Origin: CBDCVO01 sp965223085
GTDB lineage: Bacteria > Pseudomonadota > Gammaproteobacteria > Ga0077536
Reading direction: 5' to 3'
Assembly: GCA_965223085.1 (NCBI GenBank)
Contig: OZ244981.1
Span: forward strand, 992,001 to 1,056,000
Length of the DNA: 64,000 nt
The position numbers and the translations under genes are program-made. Below the pieces are notes generated by a model, which worked only from the letters and a program-made list of their open reading frames with translations, did not search any database and had not been told where the DNA came from. Below, piece after piece: positions 52,876 through 61,098 of the stretch; within the stretch, counting starts at the first letter, position 1; every line of letters starts with the position of its first letter.

Positions 52876-52925
52876 CGAAGCTCCCCCTTGTTGTCTGCTC
52901 AGGCTAGCCGACTCATCGTGTCGAT

Positions 52926-53453
52926 TCAACTCGCCGAATCAGCATCGAATGCCGCACCCGGCGCCCCGCAAGCGGTTGGCGTCGCTGTCCGCCGTAATGG
53001 CCTGCTCAATACGAGGGCGTCTTCGCGCCCGCCGTGGGTTGGGTAATAGTTTCGTCTTACTGCAACTTGCGTAAATCCCGCATGTTGGTACAAGGCAATA
53101 GCGCTCGTGTTTGACGGTCGCACCTCGAGAAAACAAATCTCGGCTTGGTGATCGATCGCCAGTGACAGTAACTTCGCCAACATGTATTTCGCATAGCCAC
53201 GACGACGGTGTTCTGGATCGACGCACACGTTAAGCACATGCGCTTCACGCGCCGCCACGGCCATAATTGCGTGGCCAACAAACTGCGCATCGCAACTCGC
53301 AACCCAACAACAATAACCCGCTCGGATGCAGTCGAGAAACACGCCGTGTGACCAAGGAAAGTCGTAACATCGGCCTTCGACCACGAGCACGCGCTGCAGG
53401 TCATGATCGTGCATGGGACGTAACTGCAAAATGGATTTCGGCTCTGCGCTCAT
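52926..53453 (-). CDS. rimI: Ribosomal-protein-alanine N-acetyltransferase RimI
   Basis: 175 residues. GNAT fold: the acetyl-CoA loop is VCVDPEHRRRGYAKYMLAKL (RRRGYA), preceded by AREAHVLNVCVD, and followed by CFLEVRPSNTSAIALYQHAG and VAVRRNYYPTHGGREDALVL, the RimI-specific Tyr/Glu end. RimI acetylates the N-terminal Ala of ribosomal protein S18. The C-terminus carries a 20-residue Ala/Thr-rich extension not needed for the fold. The ATG at 53453 overlaps the uracil-DNA glycosylase stop as ATGA. Confidence 0.92.
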   Translation of the reverse strand: MSAEPKSILQLRPMHDHDLQRVLVVEGRCYDFPWSHGVFLDCIRAGYCCWVASCDAQFVGHAIMAVAAREAHVLNVCVDPEHRRRGYAKYMLAKLLSLAIDHQAEICFLEVRPSNTSAIALYQHAGFTQVAVRRNYYPTHGGREDALVLSRPLRRTATPTACGAPGAAFDADSAS

Positions 53454-54142
53454 GCGGTATTTTGCAACAAGGCTTGCGCACGGAGTAAATCGACATAAGT
53501 TTTACGCTTCTCGCCGGGCGAGCGTAGCAAGTAGGCGGGGTGATAAGTCACCACGACAGGGATCGCATTTTCTCCATAAGCTAATGACTGACCCCTCAAT
53601 TTGCCGATCGGCGTGGTCACGTTGAGCAGGTTCTGTGCCGCGACCCGCCCTACCGCGAGGATCAGCTGCGGATCCAACAACGCAATTTGCCGCTGCAAAT
53701 ACGGCTCGCAGGCGGCAACCTCTTCTCCTTTGGGGTCGCGATTGGATGGCGGTCGGCACTTCAAGATGTTAGCGATGTAGATATCTTCACGACGCAAACC
53801 AATCGCGAACAACATCGCATTTAGCAACTGACCGGCGCGCCCGACAAACGGTTCCCCACGCCGATCTTCTTCCGCACCGGGGGCTTCACCGATCACCAGA
53901 CATCGAGCACTAGTGTTGCCCGCGCCAAATACTGTCTGGGTGCGGCCGCGGTGCAACTCGCAGCGTTTACAGCTCGCGACCTCAGCTGCTAAGCGACGCC
54001 ACGCCTCCGGCCGCGCATCTGCGTTGCTCTCGCTGGAAGCCGCCGATGCCGTGTGGAACATTTCACCGTGACCGCGACGCACCCACACGTCGATCCCCAT
54101 AGCTGCAAGATAAGCGGTCCGACGCCGCGCTCGCGGGTCCAT
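53450..54142 (-). CDS. Uracil-DNA glycosylase, family 4 (UdgA type)
   Basis: About 230 residues. Family 4 UDGs carry a [4Fe-4S] cluster: Cys residues in SCKRCELHR and two further Cys before the catalytic region. The motifs are CLVIGEAPGAEEDRRGEPFV (motif I), ANILKCRPPSNRDPKGEE and TYHPAYLLRSPGEKRKTYV (motif II with the His). It removes uracil from DNA in base excision repair. The ATG at 54142 is used; a TTG at 54154 overlaps the leuA stop. It is followed by rimI with a 4-base overlap. Confidence 0.93.
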   Translation of the reverse strand: MDPRARRRTAYLAAMGIDVWVRRGHGEMFHTASAASSESNADARPEAWRRLAAEVASCKRCELHRGRTQTVFGAGNTSARCLVIGEAPGAEEDRRGEPFVGRAGQLLNAMLFAIGLRREDIYIANILKCRPPSNRDPKGEEVAACEPYLQRQIALLDPQLILAVGRVAAQNLLNVTTPIGKLRGQSLAYGENAIPVVVTYHPAYLLRSPGEKRKTYVDLLRAQALLQNTA

Positions 54143-54150
54143 CCCGGCGT

Positions 54151-55698
54151 TCAACCCCCGCTCAGCGATTGTGGGTGCTCTCGATGTACGGGGTACAAGA
54201 TCTTATTGAGGGCGCTCAAATAGGCGCGCGCTGAGGCGACGATGATATCGGTATCCGCCCCCTGCCCATTGACGATACGCCCACCTTTTTCCAGGCGCAC
54301 GGTCACTTCGCCCTGGGAGTCCGTACCGGTTGTGATCGCATTTACCGAATAGAGTTGTAAGCTCGCACCGCTATTTACAATGGATTCGATCGCGCGATAA
54401 GCCGCATCAACAGGACCGTCACCGTTCGCACGCGCGGATTTCTCTTCGCCATCTAGCGATAAAGTAATACCGGCGAGCGGCGTTTCGCCGGTTTCCGAAT
54501 GCGAATTGAGGGAAACCAATTTAATGCGTTCGTTGGCTACCGAAGGGTCGACATCCATGACCAAAGCTTGCAGATCTTCATCGTAGATTTCGGATTTTCT
54601 ATCGGCGAGCTCCTTGAACTGCTTGAACGTGACATTTAGATCCTCTTCGCGCTGGAACTCGATCCCCAATTCCTTCAAACGTGTACGGAACGCATTGCGC
54701 CCCGATAACTTGCCCAATGTGATCCGATTTGAATTCCACCCGACGTCCTGTGCACGCATGATTTCATAGGTTTCCCGATGCTTGAGCACGCCGTCTTGAT
54801 GAATACCGGACTCGTGTGCGAACGCGTTCGCGCCGACGATCGCCTTGTTTGGCTGCACCGGAAAACCGGTAATCGTCGACACTAAGCGTGAGCAATTGAC
54901 GATCTCGGTGGCATCGATGCGGGTTTCACAGGGGAAAAAATCCTTGCGCGTTTTTACCGCCATGACAATTTCCTCTAAGGAGGCATTTCCTGCGCGTTCA
55001 CCGAGTCCATTGATCGTGCATTCGACTTGGCGCGCACCGTTCATCACCGCCGCCAAAGAATTACCCACCGCGAGTCCCAGATCGTTGTGGCAATGAACCG
55101 AAAACACCGCTTTGTCGCTGTTCGGCACCGCGGTGATTAAGCGCCGCACAAATTCGCCGTATTGATCGGGTACCGCATAGCCGACGGTGTCCGGCAAATT
55201 AACGGTGGCGGCGCCAGCAGCAATGACCGCCTCGACGACGCGGCACAGAAACTCGAATTCTGAGCGACTGGCGTCCTCGGCCGAAAACTCCACGTTGTCG
55301 GTGTAATTACGCGCCCGTTTGACCGCGGAGATTGCCGCTTCAAGCACGTCGTCCGCGGTCATTTTCAACTTCGCACGCATATGGATCGGCGAAGTCGCGA
55401 TGAAGGTATGGATGCGGTAAGAAGGCGCGTTCTTGAGCGCCTCGTAGGCACGATCGATATCGGCATGGCCGGTGCGTGACAAACCGCACACCGTGCTGTC
55501 CTTGATGCTATTGGCAACCGCTTGTACGGCCTCAAAATCACCTTGACTCGCGATCGGAAAACCGGCTTCGATAACATCGACGCCGAGTCGCTCTAGGGCT
55601 TTACCAATGCGAATTTTCTCGGCCTTAGTCATGGCCGCGCCCGGGCTTTGTTCGCCATCGCGCATGGTGGTATCAAAAATGGTCAAGCGTTCGCTCAT
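54151..55698 (-). CDS. leuA: 2-isopropylmalate synthase
   Basis: 515 residues of the long LeuA type with a C-terminal regulatory domain. The start is the ATG at 55698 (GGAG 8 bases upstream; a TTG at 55713 is the alternative). The catalytic TIM barrel begins FDTTMRDGEQSPGAAMTKAE (Arg and metal-binding Asp), and has SVHCHNDLGLAVGNSLAAV with the metal HxH. The C-terminal LeuA dimer domain (about 400-515) binds leucine for feedback inhibition. It catalyses the first committed step of leucine synthesis. It is in the ilv/psd/pss cluster but 148 bases from pssA, so it has its own promoter region. Confidence 0.96.
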   Translation of the reverse strand: MSERLTIFDTTMRDGEQSPGAAMTKAEKIRIGKALERLGVDVIEAGFPIASQGDFEAVQAVANSIKDSTVCGLSRTGHADIDRAYEALKNAPSYRIHTFIATSPIHMRAKLKMTADDVLEAAISAVKRARNYTDNVEFSAEDASRSEFEFLCRVVEAVIAAGAATVNLPDTVGYAVPDQYGEFVRRLITAVPNSDKAVFSVHCHNDLGLAVGNSLAAVMNGARQVECTINGLGERAGNASLEEIVMAVKTRKDFFPCETRIDATEIVNCSRLVSTITGFPVQPNKAIVGANAFAHESGIHQDGVLKHRETYEIMRAQDVGWNSNRITLGKLSGRNAFRTRLKELGIEFQREEDLNVTFKQFKELADRKSEIYDEDLQALVMDVDPSVANERIKLVSLNSHSETGETPLAGITLSLDGEEKSARANGDGPVDAAYRAIESIVNSGASLQLYSVNAITTGTDSQGEVTVRLEKGGRIVNGQGADTDIIVASARAYLSALNKILYPVHREHPQSLSGG

Positions 55699-55754
55699 CG
55701 CCGTACTCCACAACTGTCATCGCCAGTCCCCTCAGCACAATCTCGAGGCTGGGG

Positions 55755-55767
55755 CTAACCCGGTTAG
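55755..55767. promoter_or_regulatory. Palindrome upstream of leuA
   Basis: CTAACC-C-GGTTAG, a perfect 6-bp dyad around one base, 57 bases upstream of the leuA start. Possible operator; no regulator is identified. Confidence 0.35.
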
Positions 55768-55845
55768 TAAGTAGGCAGTTTACACCGAACTAGTCAAACT
55801 CAGGGACGCTTGGATCACGCTACAGACCGCTGCATCCTCCTGCCC

Positions 55846-56619
55846 TTATTCTTCGCCGCTCGCAGAGCTGAGGTTGGCACGACGCTCAGCGCGCCTGCGG
55901 CGCAGCTGTACCAGGGTGATTAAGGGGCCGGACACTGCGTAGCAGAACGCCAGCAAGGCTAGGATCGCCGCGGGATGCAGGGAGACGAGCACAAAACTCA
56001 CCACGATGGCAAGCACCGTGACAAACGAGACCGGGTTGCGAAAATCGATTTCCTTGAAACTGTGATAACGAAAATCGCTGACCATCAACATGCCGCACCC
56101 CACTGTAACGAGTAAAGTTGTCATGACGATCGTCGGATCATCGCGCACCGCGAGATTGTCGCCAAACCAAATCCAACCGACGACCAGCGCGGCCGCACCA
56201 GGGCTGGGCAAACCCTTGAAAAAATGCTTATCAGCCGTTGCGAATTGCGAATTAAAGCGTGCGAGTCGCAAAGCCGCCGCCGCGGTATAGATGAATGCCG
56301 CCGTCCAGCCGAGTTTGCCGATCGCGAAAAACATCCACTGATAGGCGATTAAAGCTGGCGCAACCCCGAATGACACCATGTCCGCGAGGCTGTCGTATTC
56401 TTTACCGAAGTCACTTTGCGTGTTCGTCATGCGGGCGATGCGCCCGTCCATGCCATCGAGCAGCATCGCGATGAACACTGCGATCGCGGCGGCTTCGAAG
56501 CGGGAATTGAGCGCCGCGATAATACCGTAGAAGCCCGCAAACAAGGCGCCGCTGGTGAGCAAATTCGGTAACAGATAAATGGCTCGACGCCGGCGACGGT
56601 GCTCGTTCTGAACGTTCAT
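55846..56619 (-). CDS. pssA: CDP-diacylglycerol-serine O-phosphatidyltransferase
   Basis: 257 residues of the CDP-alcohol phosphotransferase membrane type. The motif DGxxxRxxxx(8)GxxxDxxxD is present in MDGRIARMTNTQSDFGKEYD and SLADMVSFG. About six to eight hydrophobic segments follow the N-terminus YLLPNLLTSGALFAGFYG. It makes phosphatidylserine, which Psd, encoded 3 bases upstream, converts to phosphatidylethanolamine. The C-terminus is Arg-rich. Confidence 0.94.
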   Translation of the reverse strand: MNVQNEHRRRRRAIYLLPNLLTSGALFAGFYGIIAALNSRFEAAAIAVFIAMLLDGMDGRIARMTNTQSDFGKEYDSLADMVSFGVAPALIAYQWMFFAIGKLGWTAAFIYTAAAALRLARFNSQFATADKHFFKGLPSPGAAALVVGWIWFGDNLAVRDDPTIVMTTLLVTVGCGMLMVSDFRYHSFKEIDFRNPVSFVTVLAIVVSFVLVSLHPAAILALLAFCYAVSGPLITLVQLRRRRAERRANLSSASGEE

Positions 56620-56622
56620 AGA

Positions 56623-57303
56623 TCAGCGTTCGCCCGCTATCTCGGTCTCCGTCACAACTACCCCGGTGGCGTTCGCAAGCTGGTCCCGTACCAAGGTCGC
56701 GACCACGGTAGTCGCGGCTACGACGCGGTCACACAGCGACGCTTGCAGGGTGGATCCCGACGGGACGAACAAACGCACACGGGAACCGAAATACGTGAAA
56801 CCGAGGCGATGACCATGCCCCACCCGTTCACCGGGCAAGTAATTGCAGCTAAAAGGTCCCGCGACCGCGCCAGTACTAATCTCCATGGTAATTTCATCGC
56901 CTTCGTCGGTACGAATAACAAAAATCACCGCGCGCCGACCGTTGCTCGCCAGGCGTCGATGCCATTGGTCGACCAATTTACCCTCAAGCGGTGCATAAAA
57001 ACTATATACGTCCCAGAACGACATGTTGAGTGCTATGCACCACGCCGCGCGCTCGCGCCATGGATCCTGGCATGCTTCAACAGCAACCACCTTGCCGTCG
57101 ACGGGGCTGACGATGCCCAAGGGCAGGGCCGGTGTATGACGCTGCGGATCACGGGCCAAATAGTAAGCGAGGCCGACACCTGCCCAGGCTAAGACAGCCC
57201 ATGGCGCGCCACATCGCAGGGTGATGAAGGCGGCAAACACGGTCACACCCGCTAACGGCAACCAAGCTTCGCGGGCCACATAGGGAGTGCGCTTTACCGC
57301 CAC
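56623..57303 (-). CDS. psd: Phosphatidylserine decarboxylase (short, type II-like)
   Basis: 226 residues, about the size of the short PSD class. The self-cleaving pyruvoyl site is in LFVPSGSTLQASLCDRVVAA (the Gly-Ser in SGST), where the Ser becomes pyruvoyl. Other family parts: SPVDGKVVAVEACQDPWRER, ALNMSFWDVYSFYAPLEGKL and an N-terminal hydrophobic pair (LPLAGVTVFAAFITLRCG). Located between ilvC (12-base gap) and pssA (3-base gap). Confidence 0.9.
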   Translation of the reverse strand: MAVKRTPYVAREAWLPLAGVTVFAAFITLRCGAPWAVLAWAGVGLAYYLARDPQRHTPALPLGIVSPVDGKVVAVEACQDPWRERAAWCIALNMSFWDVYSFYAPLEGKLVDQWHRRLASNGRRAVIFVIRTDEGDEITMEISTGAVAGPFSCNYLPGERVGHGHRLGFTYFGSRVRLFVPSGSTLQASLCDRVVAATTVVATLVRDQLANATGVVVTETEIAGER

Positions 57304-57315
57304 GGTATGGCGCGA

Positions 57316-58338
57316 TTAGTTTTTGCTAGCGTCGACTAAACGATTAGCTTTGATCCACGGCATCATGCCGCGTAGGCGTTCCCCAACTTCTTCGATGCCA
57401 TGCGCTTGCGCTAGTCTGCGCTTCGCTTTCAGCACGGCAACACCGGTGCGGTTTTCTCCGATCCACTCGCGCGCGAATTCGCCGTTTTGGATTTCCGCCA
57501 AAACCTTGCGCATTTCCTTTTTCGTTTGCGCGTTGACGATGCGCGGTCCGCGGGTGAAATCGCCGTACTCTGCGGTATTCGAAATCGAGTAACGCATATT
57601 CGCGATACCCCCTTCATAGATCAGATCTACGATTAGCTTAAGTTCGTGCAAACACTCGAAGTAGGCCATCTCCGGCGCATATCCCGCTTCGACCAGGGTC
57701 TCATAACCCGCTTGAATCAGCGCCGTCGCGCCGCCGCATAAGACCGTCTGTTCACCGAACAAATCGGTCTCGGTTTCTTCTCGAAACGTCGTCTCGATGA
57801 CCCCTGCGCGGGCACCACCATTGGCGGCGGCATAAGACAATGCGATGTCGCGTGCTTGCCCAGAGCGGTCCTGATGTACGGCGATTAAGCTCGGTACGCC
57901 GCCGCCTTCGACGTAGGTCGAGCGGACCAGATGTCCCGGGCCTTTGGGTGCGATCATGATCACATCCAAATCAGCGCGAGGCTCGATTTGACCAAAATGA
58001 ATATTAAATCCATGCGCGAAAGCAAGCGCCGCGTCTTGCTTAATGTGAGGCGCGACATCCTGCGCATAAAGATCCGCCTGCGTTTCATCCGGCGCCAAAA
58101 TCATCACGACATCAGCACCCTCCACCGCTGCCGCGATCGGCTTGACCGTAAGCCCGGCGTTTTTTGCTTTATCCCAACTCCCCGAGCCATCGCGCAGGCC
58201 AACTACGACATCGACACCGGAATCTTTGAGGTTATTCGCGTGTGCATGGCCTTGTGAGCCATAACCGACGATAGCGACTCGCCGTCGTTGGATCAGCGCC
58301 AGATCGGCATCTTTGTCGTAGTAAATGTTCAAACTCAT
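57316..58338 (-). CDS. ilvC: Ketol-acid reductoisomerase (class I)
   Basis: 340 residues, short class I enzyme. NADPH fold starts VAIVGYGSQGHAHANNLKDS, and the metal-binding acids are in GTEEETDLFGEQTVLCGG-type sequence (ETDLFGEQ) and ELKLIVDLIYEGG. It isomerises and reduces acetolactate or acetohydroxybutyrate toward valine and isoleucine. It lies 35 bases after ilvN and reads on into psd-pssA, so membrane lipid and branched-chain synthesis share a transcript. Confidence 0.97.
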   Translation of the reverse strand: MSLNIYYDKDADLALIQRRRVAIVGYGSQGHAHANNLKDSGVDVVVGLRDGSGSWDKAKNAGLTVKPIAAAVEGADVVMILAPDETQADLYAQDVAPHIKQDAALAFAHGFNIHFGQIEPRADLDVIMIAPKGPGHLVRSTYVEGGGVPSLIAVHQDRSGQARDIALSYAAANGGARAGVIETTFREETETDLFGEQTVLCGGATALIQAGYETLVEAGYAPEMAYFECLHELKLIVDLIYEGGIANMRYSISNTAEYGDFTRGPRIVNAQTKKEMRKVLAEIQNGEFAREWIGENRTGVAVLKAKRRLAQAHGIEEVGERLRGMMPWIKANRLVDASKN

Positions 58339-58373
58339 TGGTCTTGACTCCGTTGCTAAGTGCGAAATTGGGC

Positions 58374-58868
58374 TTAAATTCGCAGTGACTTCGTACCGCG
58401 TAATATCCCGAGCGCACCGGAGCGCACGAGTTCGGTAATGCGTCTGGGGTTTACGGCCTCGATAAAAGCGTCGAGCTTGCTCGCCTCTCCCGTGAGCTCC
58501 ACGATAAAACTCGATTCGGTCACATCGACAACACGACCACCAAAAATACTTACTAAACGCATCACTTCATCGCGGTGCTCGCCCCCGGTGGCGCGCAGCT
58601 TAATCAGCATGAGCTCACGTTCGATATGCGGCCCATCGTTCAGGTCGATCAAGCGAATAACGTCGACAAGTTTGTTCAGCTGTTTAGTGATCTGTTCAAT
58701 GATTTGATCCGAACCGCTAGTCACTAAGGTCATGCGTGAAACCGTCGGATCCTCGGTCGGAGCAACCGTTAGAGATTCGATATTATAGGCACGCGCCGAA
58801 AACAAACCCGCGACACGCGACAACGCGCCCGCTTCGTTCTCCATTAAAATTGAAATCGTATGGCGCAT
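58374..58868 (-). CDS. ilvN: Acetolactate synthase small (regulatory) subunit
   Basis: 164 residues with an ACT domain at the start (ISILMENEAGALSRVAGLFS, ARAYNIESLTVAPTED) and a C-terminal half (VMRLVSIFGGRVVDVTESSF, KLDAFIEAVNPRRITELVRS) typical of IlvH/IlvN. It binds valine and gives feedback inhibition to the catalytic subunit, encoded 159 bases upstream. The symbol ilvH is equally applicable. Confidence 0.96.
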   Translation of the reverse strand: MRHTISILMENEAGALSRVAGLFSARAYNIESLTVAPTEDPTVSRMTLVTSGSDQIIEQITKQLNKLVDVIRLIDLNDGPHIERELMLIKLRATGGEHRDEVMRLVSIFGGRVVDVTESSFIVELTGEASKLDAFIEAVNPRRITELVRSGALGILRGTKSLRI

Positions 58869-59027
58869 GCTAGTGTCCTGTGCGACGAATAACTTTCACG
58901 TCGCTGGTCTTCTTCGCCCCTCGCTTCGTTGCTCGTCGCTGTGTAGAACCCGCACATAAGCTTCCCCCCGCCTTACCAAAAACGAAAATCCAGCCCGACT
59001 TAGGTAAACTAGTCGTCGCACGGGACA

Positions 59028-60749
59028 CTAGGCGAGTTCCCGCTCGCTAGGCGCTAGATGCATTTCGTGCTGGCCCTTGCCCGCCGCGATCATCGGATAG
59101 ACATTTTCCGTTTGATCGGTAATGAAATCCATGAGTACGAGCTTGTCGCGTTGCGCAAACGCTTCGGCAAGCGCCGCGTCGATATCGGCAGGTTTATCGA
59201 CACGCATGCCAACATGACCGAAAGCCTCGGCAAGTTTCACGAAATCTGGCAAAGCGTCCATATAGGAGTGTGAATAGCGACGATCGTAGAAAAACTCTTG
59301 CCACTGCCGCACCATGCCCATGTATCGATTATTCAAGCTTACGATTTTGATCGGCAAATCGTATTGCAAGCAAGTCGAAAGTTCTTGCACACACATAACG
59401 AAACTAGCCTCGCCCGTCACGCAAACCACTTGGCTCTCGGGGAACGCAAGCTGCACTCCCATTGCCGCCGGCAAACCAAAACCCATCGTGCCGAGTCCGC
59501 CGGAATTGATCCACCGACGCGGCTTATCGAATTTGTAGAATTGCGCCGCCCACATTTGATGTTGGCCGACGTCGGAGGTGATATACGCATCGCCGTTCGT
59601 GATCTCGTATAGTTTTTCGATCACCAATTGTGGTTTGATGAGGTCGCTGTTGCGATCGTAGTGCAAGCAATTCCGCTCGCGCCACTTACCGATCTCCTGC
59701 CACCACGGGGCTCCTGCCAAGTCCATTGGAACAACCCCGGCCGCATCGATGAGCCGATTGAGTTCATCGAGCACATTCGCCACGCTACCCACAATGGGAA
59801 TATCTACTTTGACGTTTTTGGAAATAGAAGACGGATCGATATCGATGTGAATGATCGTTGCTTCGGGACAAAACTGGGTAAGATCACCGGTAACCCGATC
59901 ATCAAACCGTGCCCCAATCGCGATCAACACATCACACTGATGCATCGCCATATTGGCTTCGTAGGTACCGTGCATGCCGAGCATGCCAATAAACTGGGGA
60001 TCGTTGGCGGGATAGGCGCCCAAACCCATCAAGGTATTCGTGATCGGATACCCGAGCGAGCGCGTAAAACGCGTGAGTTGCTCTGCAGCATTATCAAGTA
60101 TCACGCCGCCACCGGTATAGATCACGGGTTTTTTTGCTGCCAATATGAGTTGCACAGCGCGCTTAATTTGACCGAGGTGCCCTTTGCGGGTCGGCTTATA
60201 GGAGCGCATATCGATCGTATCTGGATAGCGATACTCGCTGCGGTCCGCGGTGACGTTTTTGGGGATATCAACGACGACAGGCCCCGGGCGCCCCGATGCG
60301 GCGACATGGAACGCTTTTTTAATCGTCGTAGCCAAGTCTTCGACCCGTGCCACTAAGAAATTATGCTTAACGCACGGCCGCGTAATCCCAATGGCGTCGA
60401 CTTCCTGAAACGCATCGTTGCCGATTAAGTGGGTAGCTACTTGCCCCGTGAACACGACCAAGGGAATGGAATCCATGTAAGCTGTCGCGATACCCGTTAC
60501 GGCGTTGGTCGCACCGGGGCCTGAGGTCACGAGCACGACCCCCGGTTTTCCGGTCGCGCGGGCGTAACCGTCCGCCGCGTGCGTCGCGCCCTGCTCATGG
60601 CGCACCAGAATATGCTTCAATTGGTCTTGTTTGTAGAGCGCGTCGTAGATATGCAGGACAGCACCCCCGGGATACCCGAAGATAAACTCCACGCCTTCAT
60701 CGATGAGCGCGCGCGCAAAAATTTCCGCGCCGCGTAGCATTTCGCCCAT
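59028..60749 (-). CDS. ilvB: Acetolactate synthase large (catalytic) subunit
   Basis: 573 residues from ATG 60749 (GAGGA ribosome site); a GTG at 60767 is possible. Thiamine diphosphate enzyme: catalytic Glu in VRHEQGATHAADGYARATG, the FAD/central domain around VGSVANVLDELNRLI, and the ThDP motif GEASFVMCVQELSTCLQYDL followed by LNNRYMGMVRQWQEFFYDRR. It condenses pyruvates to acetolactate or with 2-ketobutyrate to acetohydroxybutyrate. A structured leader lies ahead of it. Confidence 0.97.
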   Translation of the reverse strand: MGEMLRGAEIFARALIDEGVEFIFGYPGGAVLHIYDALYKQDQLKHILVRHEQGATHAADGYARATGKPGVVLVTSGPGATNAVTGIATAYMDSIPLVVFTGQVATHLIGNDAFQEVDAIGITRPCVKHNFLVARVEDLATTIKKAFHVAASGRPGPVVVDIPKNVTADRSEYRYPDTIDMRSYKPTRKGHLGQIKRAVQLILAAKKPVIYTGGGVILDNAAEQLTRFTRSLGYPITNTLMGLGAYPANDPQFIGMLGMHGTYEANMAMHQCDVLIAIGARFDDRVTGDLTQFCPEATIIHIDIDPSSISKNVKVDIPIVGSVANVLDELNRLIDAAGVVPMDLAGAPWWQEIGKWRERNCLHYDRNSDLIKPQLVIEKLYEITNGDAYITSDVGQHQMWAAQFYKFDKPRRWINSGGLGTMGFGLPAAMGVQLAFPESQVVCVTGEASFVMCVQELSTCLQYDLPIKIVSLNNRYMGMVRQWQEFFYDRRYSHSYMDALPDFVKLAEAFGHVGMRVDKPADIDAALAEAFAQRDKLVLMDFITDQTENVYPMIAAGKGQHEMHLAPSERELA

Positions 60750-61098
60750 GGCAAGATTCCTCTTCACTCTGATTAAGTGAGGTCTCGATCGTCGGTCCGT
60801 GTACGCCGGTAGCCGTACCCATCACCGCCGATAGTCCCGGAGCCTCGTGGGCTCCTGGCCGACCGAAATATCAGCGACGCCTGTGGGCGTCCCAGATTAG
60901 AGCCGCTAAAGGTACGGGTAATCATCAAGACGGTCAAGCGCTGCAGTGCAATAGCATGTTGCAAGCCATAGAGTTAGCGATGGAAAATGCCAAACTCCAC
61001 GAAACGAAGCGCGACCTGGATGCAGGCGTGGTCCCAGCGTCGCGCCAGCGACCAAGGCCGTGCTGAAAACGACGACCGCTAACAAACGGGCTCTGCAC
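60750..61098. promoter_or_regulatory. Divergent ilvB/proS control region with two hairpins
   Basis: About 350 bases between divergent ilvB and proS. On the ilvB leader strand there are two perfect hairpins, GGAGCC-GGCTCC (60839-60855) and GACGCC-GGCGTC (60876-60891). There is no T run next to either, so they are not simple terminators. A minus-strand ORF spans the leader, but it lacks runs of Ile, Leu or Val codons, so a classical attenuator peptide is not supported. Probably 5' UTR of ilvB. Confidence 0.4.

Noticed and set aside
56599..57192. 197-codon plus-strand ORF over psd
   Set aside because: Antisense to psd, which is clearly real; no domain seen.
59628..60356. 242-codon plus-strand ORF over ilvB
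   Set aside because: Antisense shadow; ilvB is complete and conserved.
60773..60964. ilv attenuator leader peptide
   Set aside because: The ORF lacks runs of Ile, Leu or Val codons and no rho-independent terminator follows.
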